Below are positions 40,689-48,795 of a stretch of 64,000 nt of DNA, one piece after another (the stretch's first letter is position 1; each line of letters opens with the position of its first letter). Source of the stretch: CAMAVH01 sp046297835 (lineage in GTDB: Bacteria; Pseudomonadota; Alphaproteobacteria; SMXQ01); NCBI GenBank assembly GCA_046297835.1, contig JBKBHI010000002.1, forward strand, positions 124,001 through 188,000, read 5' to 3'. The notes under the pieces are model-generated. The model saw only the letters and a program-made list of their open reading frames with translations. It did not search any database and was not told where the DNA came from. The translations under genes and the position numbers were made by a program.

Positions 40689-41945
40689 TTGTTCGTGTCC
40701 TTCTTTCCCCGGCCCAAGCTTCTCATCTGGTCGATGATCGCCTGGACCATCGCCTGCGGAATCTTCTGGTATGCCGCCGGACGCGACCTCGGGGGCTATG
40801 TCGGGCTGCCGCCGGCGGCGCCGGACGCCGAACCGATCATCGGCGCGACGGTGTTCTGGTCGGCGCCGTTCCTGTGGTTCTACGTCTATTACGCGATCTG
40901 CGTCGGCATCTTCGCCGCCGCCTTCCGCATCGTCGCGCCGCACCCCTGGGCCAATTGGTCGATCCTCGGCACCGCGCTGATCCTCTTCGCCAGCTATTTC
41001 CAGGTGCAGGTCAGCGTCGCCATCAACGCTTGGTACGGGCCGTTCTACAACATGATCCAGGCGGCCCTAGCGCAATCCGCGCCGGTGGAACTCGGCGATT
41101 TCTACGGCGAACTGGTGAGCTTCGCCGGCATCGCCTTCATCGCCGTGACCGTGGGCGTCTGCACGCGCTTCTTCGTCAGCCACTGGATCTTCCGCTGGCG
41201 GACGGCGATGAACGACTACTACATGAGCCATTGGGGCAAGCTGCGCGTCATCGAAGGCGCGTCGCAGCGCGTGCAAGAGGACACGATGCGCTTCTCCACC
41301 ACCATGGAGGGGCTCGGCATCAATCTGGTCGAGGCGGTGCTGACGCTGATCGCCTTCCTACCGGTGCTGCTGGCGCTGTCGGCCGGCATCACCGAACTGC
41401 CCTTCGTCGGCGAGGTGCCCTACGCGCTCGTCGTCGTCGCAATCCTATGGTCGCTGTTCGGCACGACGTTCCTGGCGCTCGTCGGCATCAAGCTGCCGGG
41501 CCTGGAGTTCCGCAACCAGCGCGTCGAGGCGGCTTACCGCAAAGAGCTGGTCTATGGCGAGGACAACGCAGACCGCGCCCAACCGCCGACTGTGGTCGAG
41601 CTGTTCGCCAACGTGCGGCGCAACTATTTCCGGCTCTATTTCCACTACATGTACTTCAACGTCGCCCGCATCTTCTATCTGCAGACCGACACGATCTTCC
41701 CTTACATCGTGCTGGCGCCGACCATCGTCGCCGGCAAGATCACGCTCGGCACGATGAATCAAATCCTCAACGCCTTCCTGCAGGTGCGCCAGTCGTTCCA
41801 ATATCTGGTGACGTCATGGACGACGATCGTCGAGCTCTTGTCGATCTACAAGCGCCTGCGCGCCTTCGAAGCGGCGATCGACGGCGAGCCGCTGCCCCAT
41901 ATCGACCAGAACTATCTGGATCGCCGGGAGGAAGCGCTGGGCTAA
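40689..41945 (+). CDS. SbmA/BacA-like peptide uptake transporter
   Basis: The 418-residue inner-membrane protein has about seven hydrophobic segments. Family features include SFFPRPKLLIWSMIAWT, VAINAWYGPFYNMIQAALAQ, FYGELVSFAGIAFIAVTVGV, HWIFRWRTAMNDYYMSHWGK and GASQRVQEDTMRF. BacA/SbmA takes up proline-rich and nodule peptides and bleomycin by proton symport, and is needed for chronic infection by several rhizobia and Brucella. The start is TTG 40689, with AAAGGA 7 bases upstream. It is divergent from thrS, with 160 bases between. Confidence 0.9.
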   Translation: MFVSFFPRPKLLIWSMIAWTIACGIFWYAAGRDLGGYVGLPPAAPDAEPIIGATVFWSAPFLWFYVYYAICVGIFAAAFRIVAPHPWANWSILGTALILFASYFQVQVSVAINAWYGPFYNMIQAALAQSAPVELGDFYGELVSFAGIAFIAVTVGVCTRFFVSHWIFRWRTAMNDYYMSHWGKLRVIEGASQRVQEDTMRFSTTMEGLGINLVEAVLTLIAFLPVLLALSAGITELPFVGEVPYALVVVAILWSLFGTTFLALVGIKLPGLEFRNQRVEAAYRKELVYGEDNADRAQPPTVVELFANVRRNYFRLYFHYMYFNVARIFYLQTDTIFPYIVLAPTIVAGKITLGTMNQILNAFLQVRQSFQYLVTSWTTIVELLSIYKRLRAFEAAIDGEPLPHIDQNYLDRREEALG

Positions 41946-41956
41946 ATCGTCGCGGC

Positions 41957-42904
41957 CTAGATCGTGGCGGGAAGGGCCGCCAGCACTTCGTCGGGCATCA
42001 GCGTGGCGAGGTCGGTACGGCGCAACACAACGACGCTCTCGCCTGCCGGACTGCGCGGCGCGCAGAGCGCCGGATCGGACGCGTAGGAGAATAGCGAGAC
42101 GGTCGGGCAGCCAGCAGCGGCGACCAGATGCATCGGTCCGGTATCGTTGCCGACCGCGAAGCGCGCGCTGCGCGCCAGCGCGATGATCTCGGCGAAATTG
42201 GTTTGGCCGCAGAGATCGCGCGCGCCGGGACAGGCGGCGGCGATGGTAGCCAGTTCAGCCCGTTCGGCGCTCGCGCCGAGCAGCACCGGCGCGGTGCCGA
42301 TGGCGACGAGACGGCGCGCCAGTTCTGCGTAATGCGTCGCCGGCCAACGCTTTTCCGGTCGGTGCGCCGAACCGCCGGGCACAAGCAGCGCATAAGAGGC
42401 CGGCAGATCGAAGCGCGAAAGATCGGCCTTCGCCCACGAGAGATCGGGCGGCGGCACGTCCGCTATGCCGGCGGCGGCGAGCTGCTCCTTGTGACGCTCG
42501 ATCGTGTGAAGATCGTCGCGGTTGGGGTTGGCGTGCGGATGCGACGCGCCTTTGGCGATGCCCGACCATTCCGGCCGCGTGGCGAACGGCGGCGACATCA
42601 GGCGGAAATAGAAGCCCGAGCGATCCGAGGTCTGCAGGTCGTAGACCCGCGAGAATTTGCCGCCATTCAACTTGCGCGCCAGCGCCAGCCAGCCCGGCAG
42701 GTTGAGCAACGACGGCCGCTGGTCGGTCCAGACCTCGTCGAACCAGCCGCTCGCCTCGCCCAGCTTGGCGAGCGACGGAATGGTCAGCAAGGTGATGCGC
42801 GCGCTGGGATGATGGGCGCGGATCGCCTTGAACGGCCCGGTCGACAGCACGAAATCGCCGAGCGCGCCGAGCTTGATGACGAGGATGCGCTCGCCCGAAG
42901 CCAT
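41957..42904 (-). CDS. Glycosyltransferase family 9 (heptosyltransferase-like)
   Basis: The 315-residue GT9 enzyme starts ERILVIKLGALGDFVLSTGP, the N-terminal nucleotide-sugar fold. GGSAHRPEKRWPATHYAELA and VGNDTGPMHLVAAAGCPTVS are the C-terminal ADP-heptose-type signatures. It probably adds a sugar to the LPS inner core at the cytoplasmic face of the inner membrane. It is 1 base after the GT4 gene, on the same strand, so the two act in one pathway. Confidence 0.9.
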   Translation of the reverse strand: MASGERILVIKLGALGDFVLSTGPFKAIRAHHPSARITLLTIPSLAKLGEASGWFDEVWTDQRPSLLNLPGWLALARKLNGGKFSRVYDLQTSDRSGFYFRLMSPPFATRPEWSGIAKGASHPHANPNRDDLHTIERHKEQLAAAGIADVPPPDLSWAKADLSRFDLPASYALLVPGGSAHRPEKRWPATHYAELARRLVAIGTAPVLLGASAERAELATIAAACPGARDLCGQTNFAEIIALARSARFAVGNDTGPMHLVAAAGCPTVSLFSYASDPALCAPRSPAGESVVVLRRTDLATLMPDEVLAALPATI

Positions 42905-42905
42905 C

Positions 42906-44057
42906 TTAGCCGACCAGCTCGCGATAGACGTCGAGCGTGCGCGCGCACATCACTTCGTTGGTGAAGCGGCCGCGCACGTTGGCGATGGCCGCGCGCGACA
43001 ATTCTTCTCGCGCGGCGGGGCTGAGCGATACGGCATGGTCGATGGCGGCGGCCCAATCGTCGGGGTCGCCCGGCGCGGCGAGCCAGCCGGTGACGCCGTC
43101 GATCACCGTCTCGCGCGCGCCGCCGTGATCGGCGGCGACGACGGGACGGCCCATGGCTTGCGCTTCCGTCACCGTGCGCCCGAAGGCTTCCGGCTGGGTC
43201 GAGGGCGCGACGACGACGTCGGCCAGCATGTAGGCCGCCGGCATGTCGCGGCAATCATCGATCAGCCGCACGCTGTCGCCGAGGCGGAGGCGGAGAATCT
43301 GCGCCTCCAGTTCCGCCCGCAGCGATTCGCTCCCCGAGCCGACGCCGACCAGCAGCGCGAACAGATCGCGCCGGCCGAGCTTGGCCATCGCCTCTAGCAG
43401 CAAGTCCTGGCCTTTCCAGCGCGACAGGCGGGCCGGCAGCATGACGATTCGCCGGTCCTCCGGCAAACGCCAGCCTGCGGCGAGCTGGATGACTCGCTCC
43501 TGGCTGACGCGCATGGGATCGAAATGCGCGATCTCGACGCCGCGATGGATGACGCGGACGCGCGCCTCGTCGATTTTATAAACCGCGCGCATATGGTCGG
43601 CGATGAAGTCGGAGATGGCGATGACCCGTTCGCCGCGGGTCATGACCGCGTTATAGGCGCGCTTGAGCGGCGACGCCGCGCCGTAGACGCCGTGGAAGGT
43701 CGTCATGAAATGCGCGCCTTCCTTCTTGGCGGCGCGCTCCGCGCTCCAGGCCGGCGCGCGCGAGCGGGCATGGACGATGTCGACGCCTTCGGCGGCGATC
43801 GTTTCGCGCAACCGCCCGATGTTGGCGCGCATGACGAAGGGGTTTTTCGACGCCAGCGGCAGGGTCACATGCTTGGCGCCGACGCGGTCCAGTTCGCGCG
43901 CCAGCGGTCCGCCTTCCGAGGCGACGATAGCGTTCCAGCCGGCCGCGACGAGCGCCTTGGCGACATCGACGGTGCCGCGCTCGACGCCGCCGGCCGCGCC
44001 GGTGGCGCTGCCGAGCGCCGGCAAGACCTGCAAGATGGTGGGTTGGCTTTGGCGCAA
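42906..44057 (-). CDS. Glycosyltransferase family 4
   Basis: The 383-residue GT4/GT-B enzyme starts TILQVLPALGSATGAAGGVE, the acceptor domain with its glycine-rich loop. VIHRGVEIAHFDP joins the domains. The donor domain has PARLSRWKGQDLLLEAMAKL and the EX7E region APSTQPEAFGRTVTEAQAMG. It likely acts in LPS core or exopolysaccharide assembly, with the GT9 partner one base downstream. Confidence 0.92.
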   Translation of the reverse strand: MRQSQPTILQVLPALGSATGAAGGVERGTVDVAKALVAAGWNAIVASEGGPLARELDRVGAKHVTLPLASKNPFVMRANIGRLRETIAAEGVDIVHARSRAPAWSAERAAKKEGAHFMTTFHGVYGAASPLKRAYNAVMTRGERVIAISDFIADHMRAVYKIDEARVRVIHRGVEIAHFDPMRVSQERVIQLAAGWRLPEDRRIVMLPARLSRWKGQDLLLEAMAKLGRRDLFALLVGVGSGSESLRAELEAQILRLRLGDSVRLIDDCRDMPAAYMLADVVVAPSTQPEAFGRTVTEAQAMGRPVVAADHGGARETVIDGVTGWLAAPGDPDDWAAAIDHAVSLSPAAREELSRAAIANVRGRFTNEVMCARTLDVYRELVG

Positions 44058-44110
44058 GGGAAATTCAATGCTAGTAGCTGGATCGCCCGCCAGTAATTGC
44101 CTGAAAGGTC

Positions 44111-44866
44111 ATGCCGTTGCAACAAAAGCCCGCGTTTCTCGCCCGTAACGGCCGCCCGAGCCTCGCCTATGCCGTCGATCCGGGACGCGGGCCGACCGTC
44201 GCGTTCTTCTCCGGCTTCATGTCGGACATGACCGGCAAGAAGGTGCAGGATCTCGCCGCTTTCTGCCAAGCGCGCGGCCAGGCCATGCTGCGCTTCGACT
44301 ACCGCGCGCATGGCCAGTCCGAAGGCGTGTTCGCCGAAACCGGCCTGCAGGACTGGCTCGACGACGGGCTCGACGCCATCGACGCGACGAGCGGCCCTTT
44401 GCTGCTGGTCGGCTCGTCGATGGGCGGCTGGCTCGCCCTGCTCGCCGCCCTGGCGCGGCGCGAGCGCGTCGTCGGCCTGATCGGCATCGCCGCCGCGCCC
44501 GACTTCACCGAGGAATTGATCTGGGACCAGCTCAGCTTCGCCGACCGCGACGCGCTGATGCGCGACGGCATGTTCGCGCAGCCTTCGGCCTACAGCGACC
44601 AGCCCTACATGATCTCGCGCAAATTGATCGAGGACGGCCGCAAGAACCTGCTGCTGAAAGGGCCGATCGCGCTCGATTGCCCGGTGCATCTGCTGCACGG
44701 CATGCAGGATGGCGACGTGCCTTACGGCATGAGCCTACGCATCGCCGAGAAGCTGACCGGCGGCGACGTCACCGTGACGCTGCTGAAAGATGGCGATCAC
44801 CGTCTGTCGCGCGAACAGGATCTGGCGGCGATCCGGGGCGCGGTCGAGAAGCTCAGCGGCTTCTAA
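44111..44866 (+). CDS. Alpha/beta-hydrolase, ABHD10-like
   Basis: The 251-residue hydrolase has nucleophile Ser in LLVGSSMGGWLAL (GxSxG), acid Asp in LHGMQDGDVPYG and catalytic His in KDGDHRLSREQD. The early FFSGFMSDMTGKKVQDL and RFDYRAHGQSEG match the ABHD10/thioesterase-like branch, which removes acyl groups from small molecules or proteins. No signal peptide. It is divergent from GT4 and converges with the NAD-binding epimerase gene, overlapping it by 4 bases. Confidence 0.87.
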   Translation: MPLQQKPAFLARNGRPSLAYAVDPGRGPTVAFFSGFMSDMTGKKVQDLAAFCQARGQAMLRFDYRAHGQSEGVFAETGLQDWLDDGLDAIDATSGPLLLVGSSMGGWLALLAALARRERVVGLIGIAAAPDFTEELIWDQLSFADRDALMRDGMFAQPSAYSDQPYMISRKLIEDGRKNLLLKGPIALDCPVHLLHGMQDGDVPYGMSLRIAEKLTGGDVTVTLLKDGDHRLSREQDLAAIRGAVEKLSGF

Positions 44867-45750
44867 GGCTTGAGAAGCGCGGCGAGCCCGGCCTTGTAAT
44901 CGGGATAGCGCAGCGTCACGCCAAGCTCGCGCTTGATGCGCGTATTGTCGACGCGTTTGTTATCGGCATAGAAGCTGCGCGCCATGGGCGACAATTGCGC
45001 CTGCTCGAACGGCACCAGCGGCGGCGGCGCGACGCCAAGCAGTTCGCAGGCGTGGCGGATCACTTCCTCGGGCGGGGCCGGATTGTCGTCGCAGACGTTA
45101 TAGGCCGCGCCGGGATTCGGCTGGGCGATGGAGGCGCGCAAGACCTCGGCGATATCTTCGACATGGATGCGCGAGAAGACCTGGCCAGGCTTGTCGACCC
45201 GCTGCCCCCGCCCCTCGCGCACGGTGATCAGCGCGTTGCTGTGCGGCCCGTAGATGCCGGCCAGCCGGAACAGGTGCACCGGCAAGCCGTGCGCGCGCCC
45301 AAGCGCAAGCCAGGCGTTTTCGGCGTCGAGGCGGCGGCGGCCGCGCTCGCCGCTGGGGCGCAGATCGCTCGCCTCGTCGACCCAGCCGCCCTGGCGGTCG
45401 CCATAGACGCCGGTGGTCGAGAGATAGCCGATCCAGGCAAGCCCGCCGCTCAAGCCGGCGATATCGGCGGCATGATGGCGCAGGACGGGATCGCCGTCCG
45501 GTCCCGGCGGGGCCGACATCAGCAGATGCGTCGCTCCCGCCAGCGCCGCGCGCGAATCCGCCATGGGCCGCTCGCCGTCGAACAGATGGGTCTCGAACCC
45601 CTCGGCCGCCAGCGCCGCGGCTTTCTCCGCGCCACGGCAGGTTCCCGCGACGCGCCAGCCTTCGGCGCGCAATCGGCGCGCCAGAACCAGCGCCGACGCG
45701 CCGAGACCGAAGCAGAACAGCGTGGAAACAGGGGCGGACATGGCCGCCAT
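44863..45750 (-). CDS. NAD(P)-binding SDR-family epimerase-like protein
   Basis: The 295-residue protein starts MAAMSAPVS (a second ATG lies nine bases later) and has a degenerate Rossmann loop FGLGASALVLARRLRAEG. WIGYLSTTGVYGDRQGGWVD resembles the YeeZ-type family, with the Ser/Thr active site at STTGVYG; IHVEDIAEVLRASIAQ and YNVCDDNPAPPEEV are typical of that family. The extended-SDR Tyr-Lys pair is not obvious. Function unknown; YeeZ homologues are predicted NAD-dependent epimerases. It ends overlapping the alpha/beta-hydrolase by 4 bases. Confidence 0.82.
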   Translation of the reverse strand: MAAMSAPVSTLFCFGLGASALVLARRLRAEGWRVAGTCRGAEKAAALAAEGFETHLFDGERPMADSRAALAGATHLLMSAPPGPDGDPVLRHHAADIAGLSGGLAWIGYLSTTGVYGDRQGGWVDEASDLRPSGERGRRRLDAENAWLALGRAHGLPVHLFRLAGIYGPHSNALITVREGRGQRVDKPGQVFSRIHVEDIAEVLRASIAQPNPGAAYNVCDDNPAPPEEVIRHACELLGVAPPPLVPFEQAQLSPMARSFYADNKRVDNTRIKRELGVTLRYPDYKAGLAALLKP

Positions 45751-45837
45751 ATGAGGCCAGCGCGACGCCGCGCGCAAGGCCCGGCGACGCCGGCAAAGAT
45801 GCTGGACAAGGCGGCCGGCTCTGCCCATCTTCAGCCC

Positions 45838-46641
45838 ATGCGCCTGTCTCTCCTCGCCCTCGCCATCGCGATCGCCGCCGCGTCGTCGCCCATCACGGCG
45901 GCGCGCGCGCAAGTCACGGCGGAACAGCACAACGCCGATTACGACCAATGCGTCAGCCTCGCCGCCGCCGATCCGGACGCGGCGATCAAGCGCGCGCAAA
46001 GCTGGTGGCAAAGCGGCGCGAACCAGGCGGCGCGCCAATGCCTCGGCTACGCCCTGGCGCAGAAGGGCCACTATGTGCAGGCTGGCAAAATTTTCGAGGA
46101 TCTCGCCGCCGACGCGCGCGAGCCGATCCTCGATCTCAAGGCCGGGCTCTACGCGCAAGCGGGCCAAGCTTACTATCTCGGCGGGATGAGCGAGCGCGCC
46201 ATCGAAGCGTTCGACCGCGCCATCGCGCTCAAGCCGGGCAACGCCGATCTGCTGATCGATCGCGCGGTGGCGCGCGACGATGCCCGCATGTTCTTCGAGG
46301 CGATCGACGACCTTAACGCCGCCATCGAGATCGAGGCCAACCGCCCGGAAGCCTGGCTCTATCGCGCCGCCGCCTACCGGCATGTCGGCTCGCTCGATCT
46401 CGCATTGGAAGACGCCAACCGCGCCGTCGCCCTGTCGCAGCGCAGCCCCGAAGCCCTGTTTGAGCGGGCGCGGATCAAGGAATTGCGCAAAGACCTCGCC
46501 GGCGCGCGCACCGATCTGCAATCGCTGATCAAGCTCGCGCCCGACAGCGTGCAGGGCATCGAGGCGGCCAAGCGCCTAAAGACGCTGGGCCAGGGCCCCG
46601 CCTCGACGGGGCCCGCCGCCGCGCCGCCGGCGCGGCGCTGA
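45838..46641 (+). CDS. Exported tetratricopeptide-repeat protein
   Basis: The 267-residue protein starts at ATG 45838 with a signal peptide (residues 1-25: LSLLALAIAIAAASSPITAA). Three or four TPR units follow, e.g. AYYLGGMSERAIEAFDRAIA, LNAAIEIEANRPEAWLYRAA and LDLALEDANRAVALSQRSPE. TPRs are scaffolds for protein contacts; this one would act in the periplasm or outer membrane. The C-terminus is Ala/Pro-rich, and its last codons lie inside a 29-base repeat hairpin. Confidence 0.82.
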   Translation: MRLSLLALAIAIAAASSPITAARAQVTAEQHNADYDQCVSLAAADPDAAIKRAQSWWQSGANQAARQCLGYALAQKGHYVQAGKIFEDLAADAREPILDLKAGLYAQAGQAYYLGGMSERAIEAFDRAIALKPGNADLLIDRAVARDDARMFFEAIDDLNAAIEIEANRPEAWLYRAAAYRHVGSLDLALEDANRAVALSQRSPEALFERARIKELRKDLAGARTDLQSLIKLAPDSVQGIEAAKRLKTLGQGPASTGPAAAPPARR

Positions 46642-46700
46642 ACGAACCCGCGCCGCCGGCGCGGCGCTGAACGAACCCGCGCCGCCGGCGCGGCGCTAGG
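46621..46700. repeat. Three tandem 29-base hairpin units
   Basis: The unit starts GCGCCGCCGGCGCGGCGCTG and ends AACGAACCC. It occurs at 46621-46649 and 46650-46678, and as a third partial copy at 46679-46700. Each copy holds a perfect stem GCGCCGC/GCGGCGC with a CGGC loop. The first copy includes the stop codon of the TPR gene. The array separates two convergent genes, so it probably blocks read-through in both directions, although there is no T-run. Confidence 0.9.
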
Positions 46701-46709
46701 CGATCTCCG

Positions 46710-47447
46710 CTACTTGCCGGGCGACAGCGTAACCGTCGCCTGCAACGTCAGCTTCTGCGCCACCGCGACATCGCCGCCCGTGAGCATGTCCGCGCCGCCC
46801 GACGATGCCATCGCCTCTTGAGGCTGCATCCGCATCATCGGCACGTTCATCGGCTGGAAATCGACGCGCGCCACGCGATAGGCGCGATCGGGCCAGGTCT
46901 TGGCCGCCTGCTCGGCTTCCCGCTTAGCTTGGTCGTAAAGCGTGGCGCGCAGCTTGGCGAGCGTCGTCTCGCGCTCTTCCAGCGTCGGCGTGAATTGCGT
47001 CGCGGCGATGCGCAGCTGCAAGCCGGGCTGGCTCAAGCTCTTGGCGCGCTCGTCGATGCCGCCGAGCGATTTTTCCGCCAGCCGCGCTTCGGCCGTGACG
47101 CGCCAGCGCTCAAGGCCGGCGGAATCCTGGCTGCGGACGAACTGGCTCAAGCGCCACTCGGCGTCGGGCGACAGCTTCTTGAGCGCGTCGAGCATGCGGT
47201 CGCGCACGCTGGCGCGGTTCTCGCCCGCGATGGCGACGTCGGCCGACGCGACGACGCGCGCGGTCTTGGTCTCGACCCAATCCTCGGCGGAGAGCTGCAG
47301 CACGATCTCGTCGCGCGGCATATCGGCGGCTTGCGCCTGGGCCTGGCCGATCGCCGTGACCGCGCTCAATAGCGCGCCGAGCACCGGAATGACGGCCGGG
47401 CCGGCCGAGAGCAGCGCGCGCAGAGAACTGGCATTGAGAACGGGCAT
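46710..47447 (-). CDS. SIMPL-domain (DUF541) periplasmic protein
   Basis: The 245-residue protein has an N-terminal signal peptide (residues 1-40, ending QAQAQAA). EIVLQLSAEDWVETKTARVV, then VASADVAI, and the later LRATLYDQAKREAEQAAKTW fit the SIMPL/DUF541 family, whose members form large periplasmic rings and are sometimes linked to oxidative stress. The Met/Gln-rich tail (MNVPMMRMQPQEAMASSGG) is unusual. It converges on the TPR gene across the 29-base repeat array. Confidence 0.78.
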   Translation of the reverse strand: MPVLNASSLRALLSAGPAVIPVLGALLSAVTAIGQAQAQAADMPRDEIVLQLSAEDWVETKTARVVASADVAIAGENRASVRDRMLDALKKLSPDAEWRLSQFVRSQDSAGLERWRVTAEARLAEKSLGGIDERAKSLSQPGLQLRIAATQFTPTLEERETTLAKLRATLYDQAKREAEQAAKTWPDRAYRVARVDFQPMNVPMMRMQPQEAMASSGGADMLTGGDVAVAQKLTLQATVTLSPGK

Positions 47448-47538
47448 GGGGGGCCTCCGCTCGTTGAAAGAGGCGGAGTTTAGAACGGCGAAGGCGGCAA
47501 AACTATGGCCGCTCCAACCGCTCGGCCCGTCAGGAACC

Positions 47539-47994
47539 CTACTCTTTGAGGTATTTTTCGGCGAAGGCGCGCCAATCGTCGCCTGGCGAATCGGCGCTGA
47601 TGTTGTCGCCCTTGGCGAGGCGCATGCCGAGGCCGCCCGACTGCCACAAACGGTCCCAGCCGGCTTCGCTTTCGAGCGCCATGGCCAGCGCGCGGGCCCG
47701 CACCCTCTTGGCGAGCCAGCGCGGCGCGAACCAGAAGACCAGCAGGCCGGTGAGCAGCAAGCTGCCCATGAAGCCGAGATAGCCGTAGTCGTAGGTATAT
47801 TGCGCGACGATGGCCGCCATCATCGCGTAAGGCAGCACGTTCTCCCACAGCTTGAACACCGGCGAGCCGCGCTTGTTGAGCTCGAAATATTTGAGGCCGA
47901 GATGCACCGTGCCCTCGAGATAGGCTTGGCACACCAAACCGTGCGGGCCTTCGAGGGCGTCGGGATTGACGGGCGGATGATCGGCGTCAGTCAT
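47539..47994 (-). CDS. Hypothetical membrane protein with two predicted helices
   Basis: The 151-residue protein has two hydrophobic segments (about residues 52-70, LPYAMMAAIVAQYTY, and 72-92, LGFMGSLLLTGLLVFWFAP). A soluble basic C-terminus (RWLAKRVRARALAMALESEA) follows. The sequence is regular and the gene lies between GST and SIMPL genes on the same strand, so it is probably real. No family recognised. Confidence 0.7.
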   Translation of the reverse strand: MTDADHPPVNPDALEGPHGLVCQAYLEGTVHLGLKYFELNKRGSPVFKLWENVLPYAMMAAIVAQYTYDYGYLGFMGSLLLTGLLVFWFAPRWLAKRVRARALAMALESEAGWDRLWQSGGLGMRLAKGDNISADSPGDDWRAFAEKYLKE

Positions 47995-48040
47995 GGGTAA
48001 TCCTTGCGGGGGCGCGGCGTCCGCGCGCGTGAATGCGAAC

Positions 48041-48718
48041 CTAGAAGTCCGGGTCCGCGTAATGTTTGGGCGGTGGCACGCCGGGAATGTGATCGGCGAG
48101 AATCGGCCGGAAGGTCTTGCGCGATTTGATGCGCGCGTACCACACGCGCGCCTCCGGATGGTCGTCCCACGGCACGTCGCCGACGTAATCGAGACAGGAG
48201 AGGTGCGCGGCGGCGGCGATGTCGGCGAGCGAGAAATCGTCGCCGGCGAGCCAGCTCCGCCGCTCGGTCAGCCAGGCGATATAGTCGAGATGCATGTGGA
48301 TGTTGGCGTGGCCGGCGCGGATCGCGCTCGAATCGGGCTGGCCGAGGCCGAGAAAGCGCTTCTGGATTTTCTCGCCGACGAGATTGACCGTCACCTCGCG
48401 CTGGAATTTGAGATCGAACCAGCAGACCAGCCGGCGGACTTCGGCGCGCGCAGCCGGCGTCTCGCCGTAGAGCGACTTGCCCTTGGCCGCCGGGTGCGTC
48501 TCTTCGAGGTATTCGCAGATCACGCCGCTGTCGACGATCGTCGTGCCATCCTCGTCGACCAGCACCGGCACCTGGCCGGCGGGATTGAGGGCGAGAAATT
48601 CGGGACGACGCTCCCAGGTCTTTTCGACCTTCATCTCGAACTCCAGACCCTTCTCGGCCAGGACGATGCGGACTTTGCGGCTGAACGGCGAAAGCCAGAG
48701 ATGATAAAGGCGGCGCAT
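48041..48718 (-). CDS. Glutathione S-transferase family protein
   Basis: The 225-residue cytosolic protein has an N-terminal thioredoxin-like domain (RRLYHLWLSPFSRKVRIVLA, with Ser likely at the glutathione-activating position; GQVPVLVDEDGTTIVDSGVI holds the cis-Pro and glutathione-binding Asp-Ser). The C-terminal helical domain includes DFSLADIAAAAHLSCLDYVG. It conjugates or reduces electrophiles; the substrate cannot be predicted. Confidence 0.9.
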   Translation of the reverse strand: MRRLYHLWLSPFSRKVRIVLAEKGLEFEMKVEKTWERRPEFLALNPAGQVPVLVDEDGTTIVDSGVICEYLEETHPAAKGKSLYGETPAARAEVRRLVCWFDLKFQREVTVNLVGEKIQKRFLGLGQPDSSAIRAGHANIHMHLDYIAWLTERRSWLAGDDFSLADIAAAAHLSCLDYVGDVPWDDHPEARVWYARIKSRKTFRPILADHIPGVPPPKHYADPDF

Positions 48719-48740
48719 GGCCGGCTAATCTACAGGAGGA

Positions 48741-48768
48741 GCCCGCCACGGCCAAGCGCCGGGCGGGC
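48741..48768. terminator. Terminator-like hairpin
   Basis: GCCCGCC and GGCGGGC pair around a 14-base GC-rich loop, with CTTTT following on the plus strand. The flanking genes are both on the minus strand, where there is no T-run, so its role in stopping the permease transcript is uncertain. Confidence 0.4.
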
Positions 48769-48795
48769 CTTTTCCCCTGCTTTTCGCGGCCCCGC

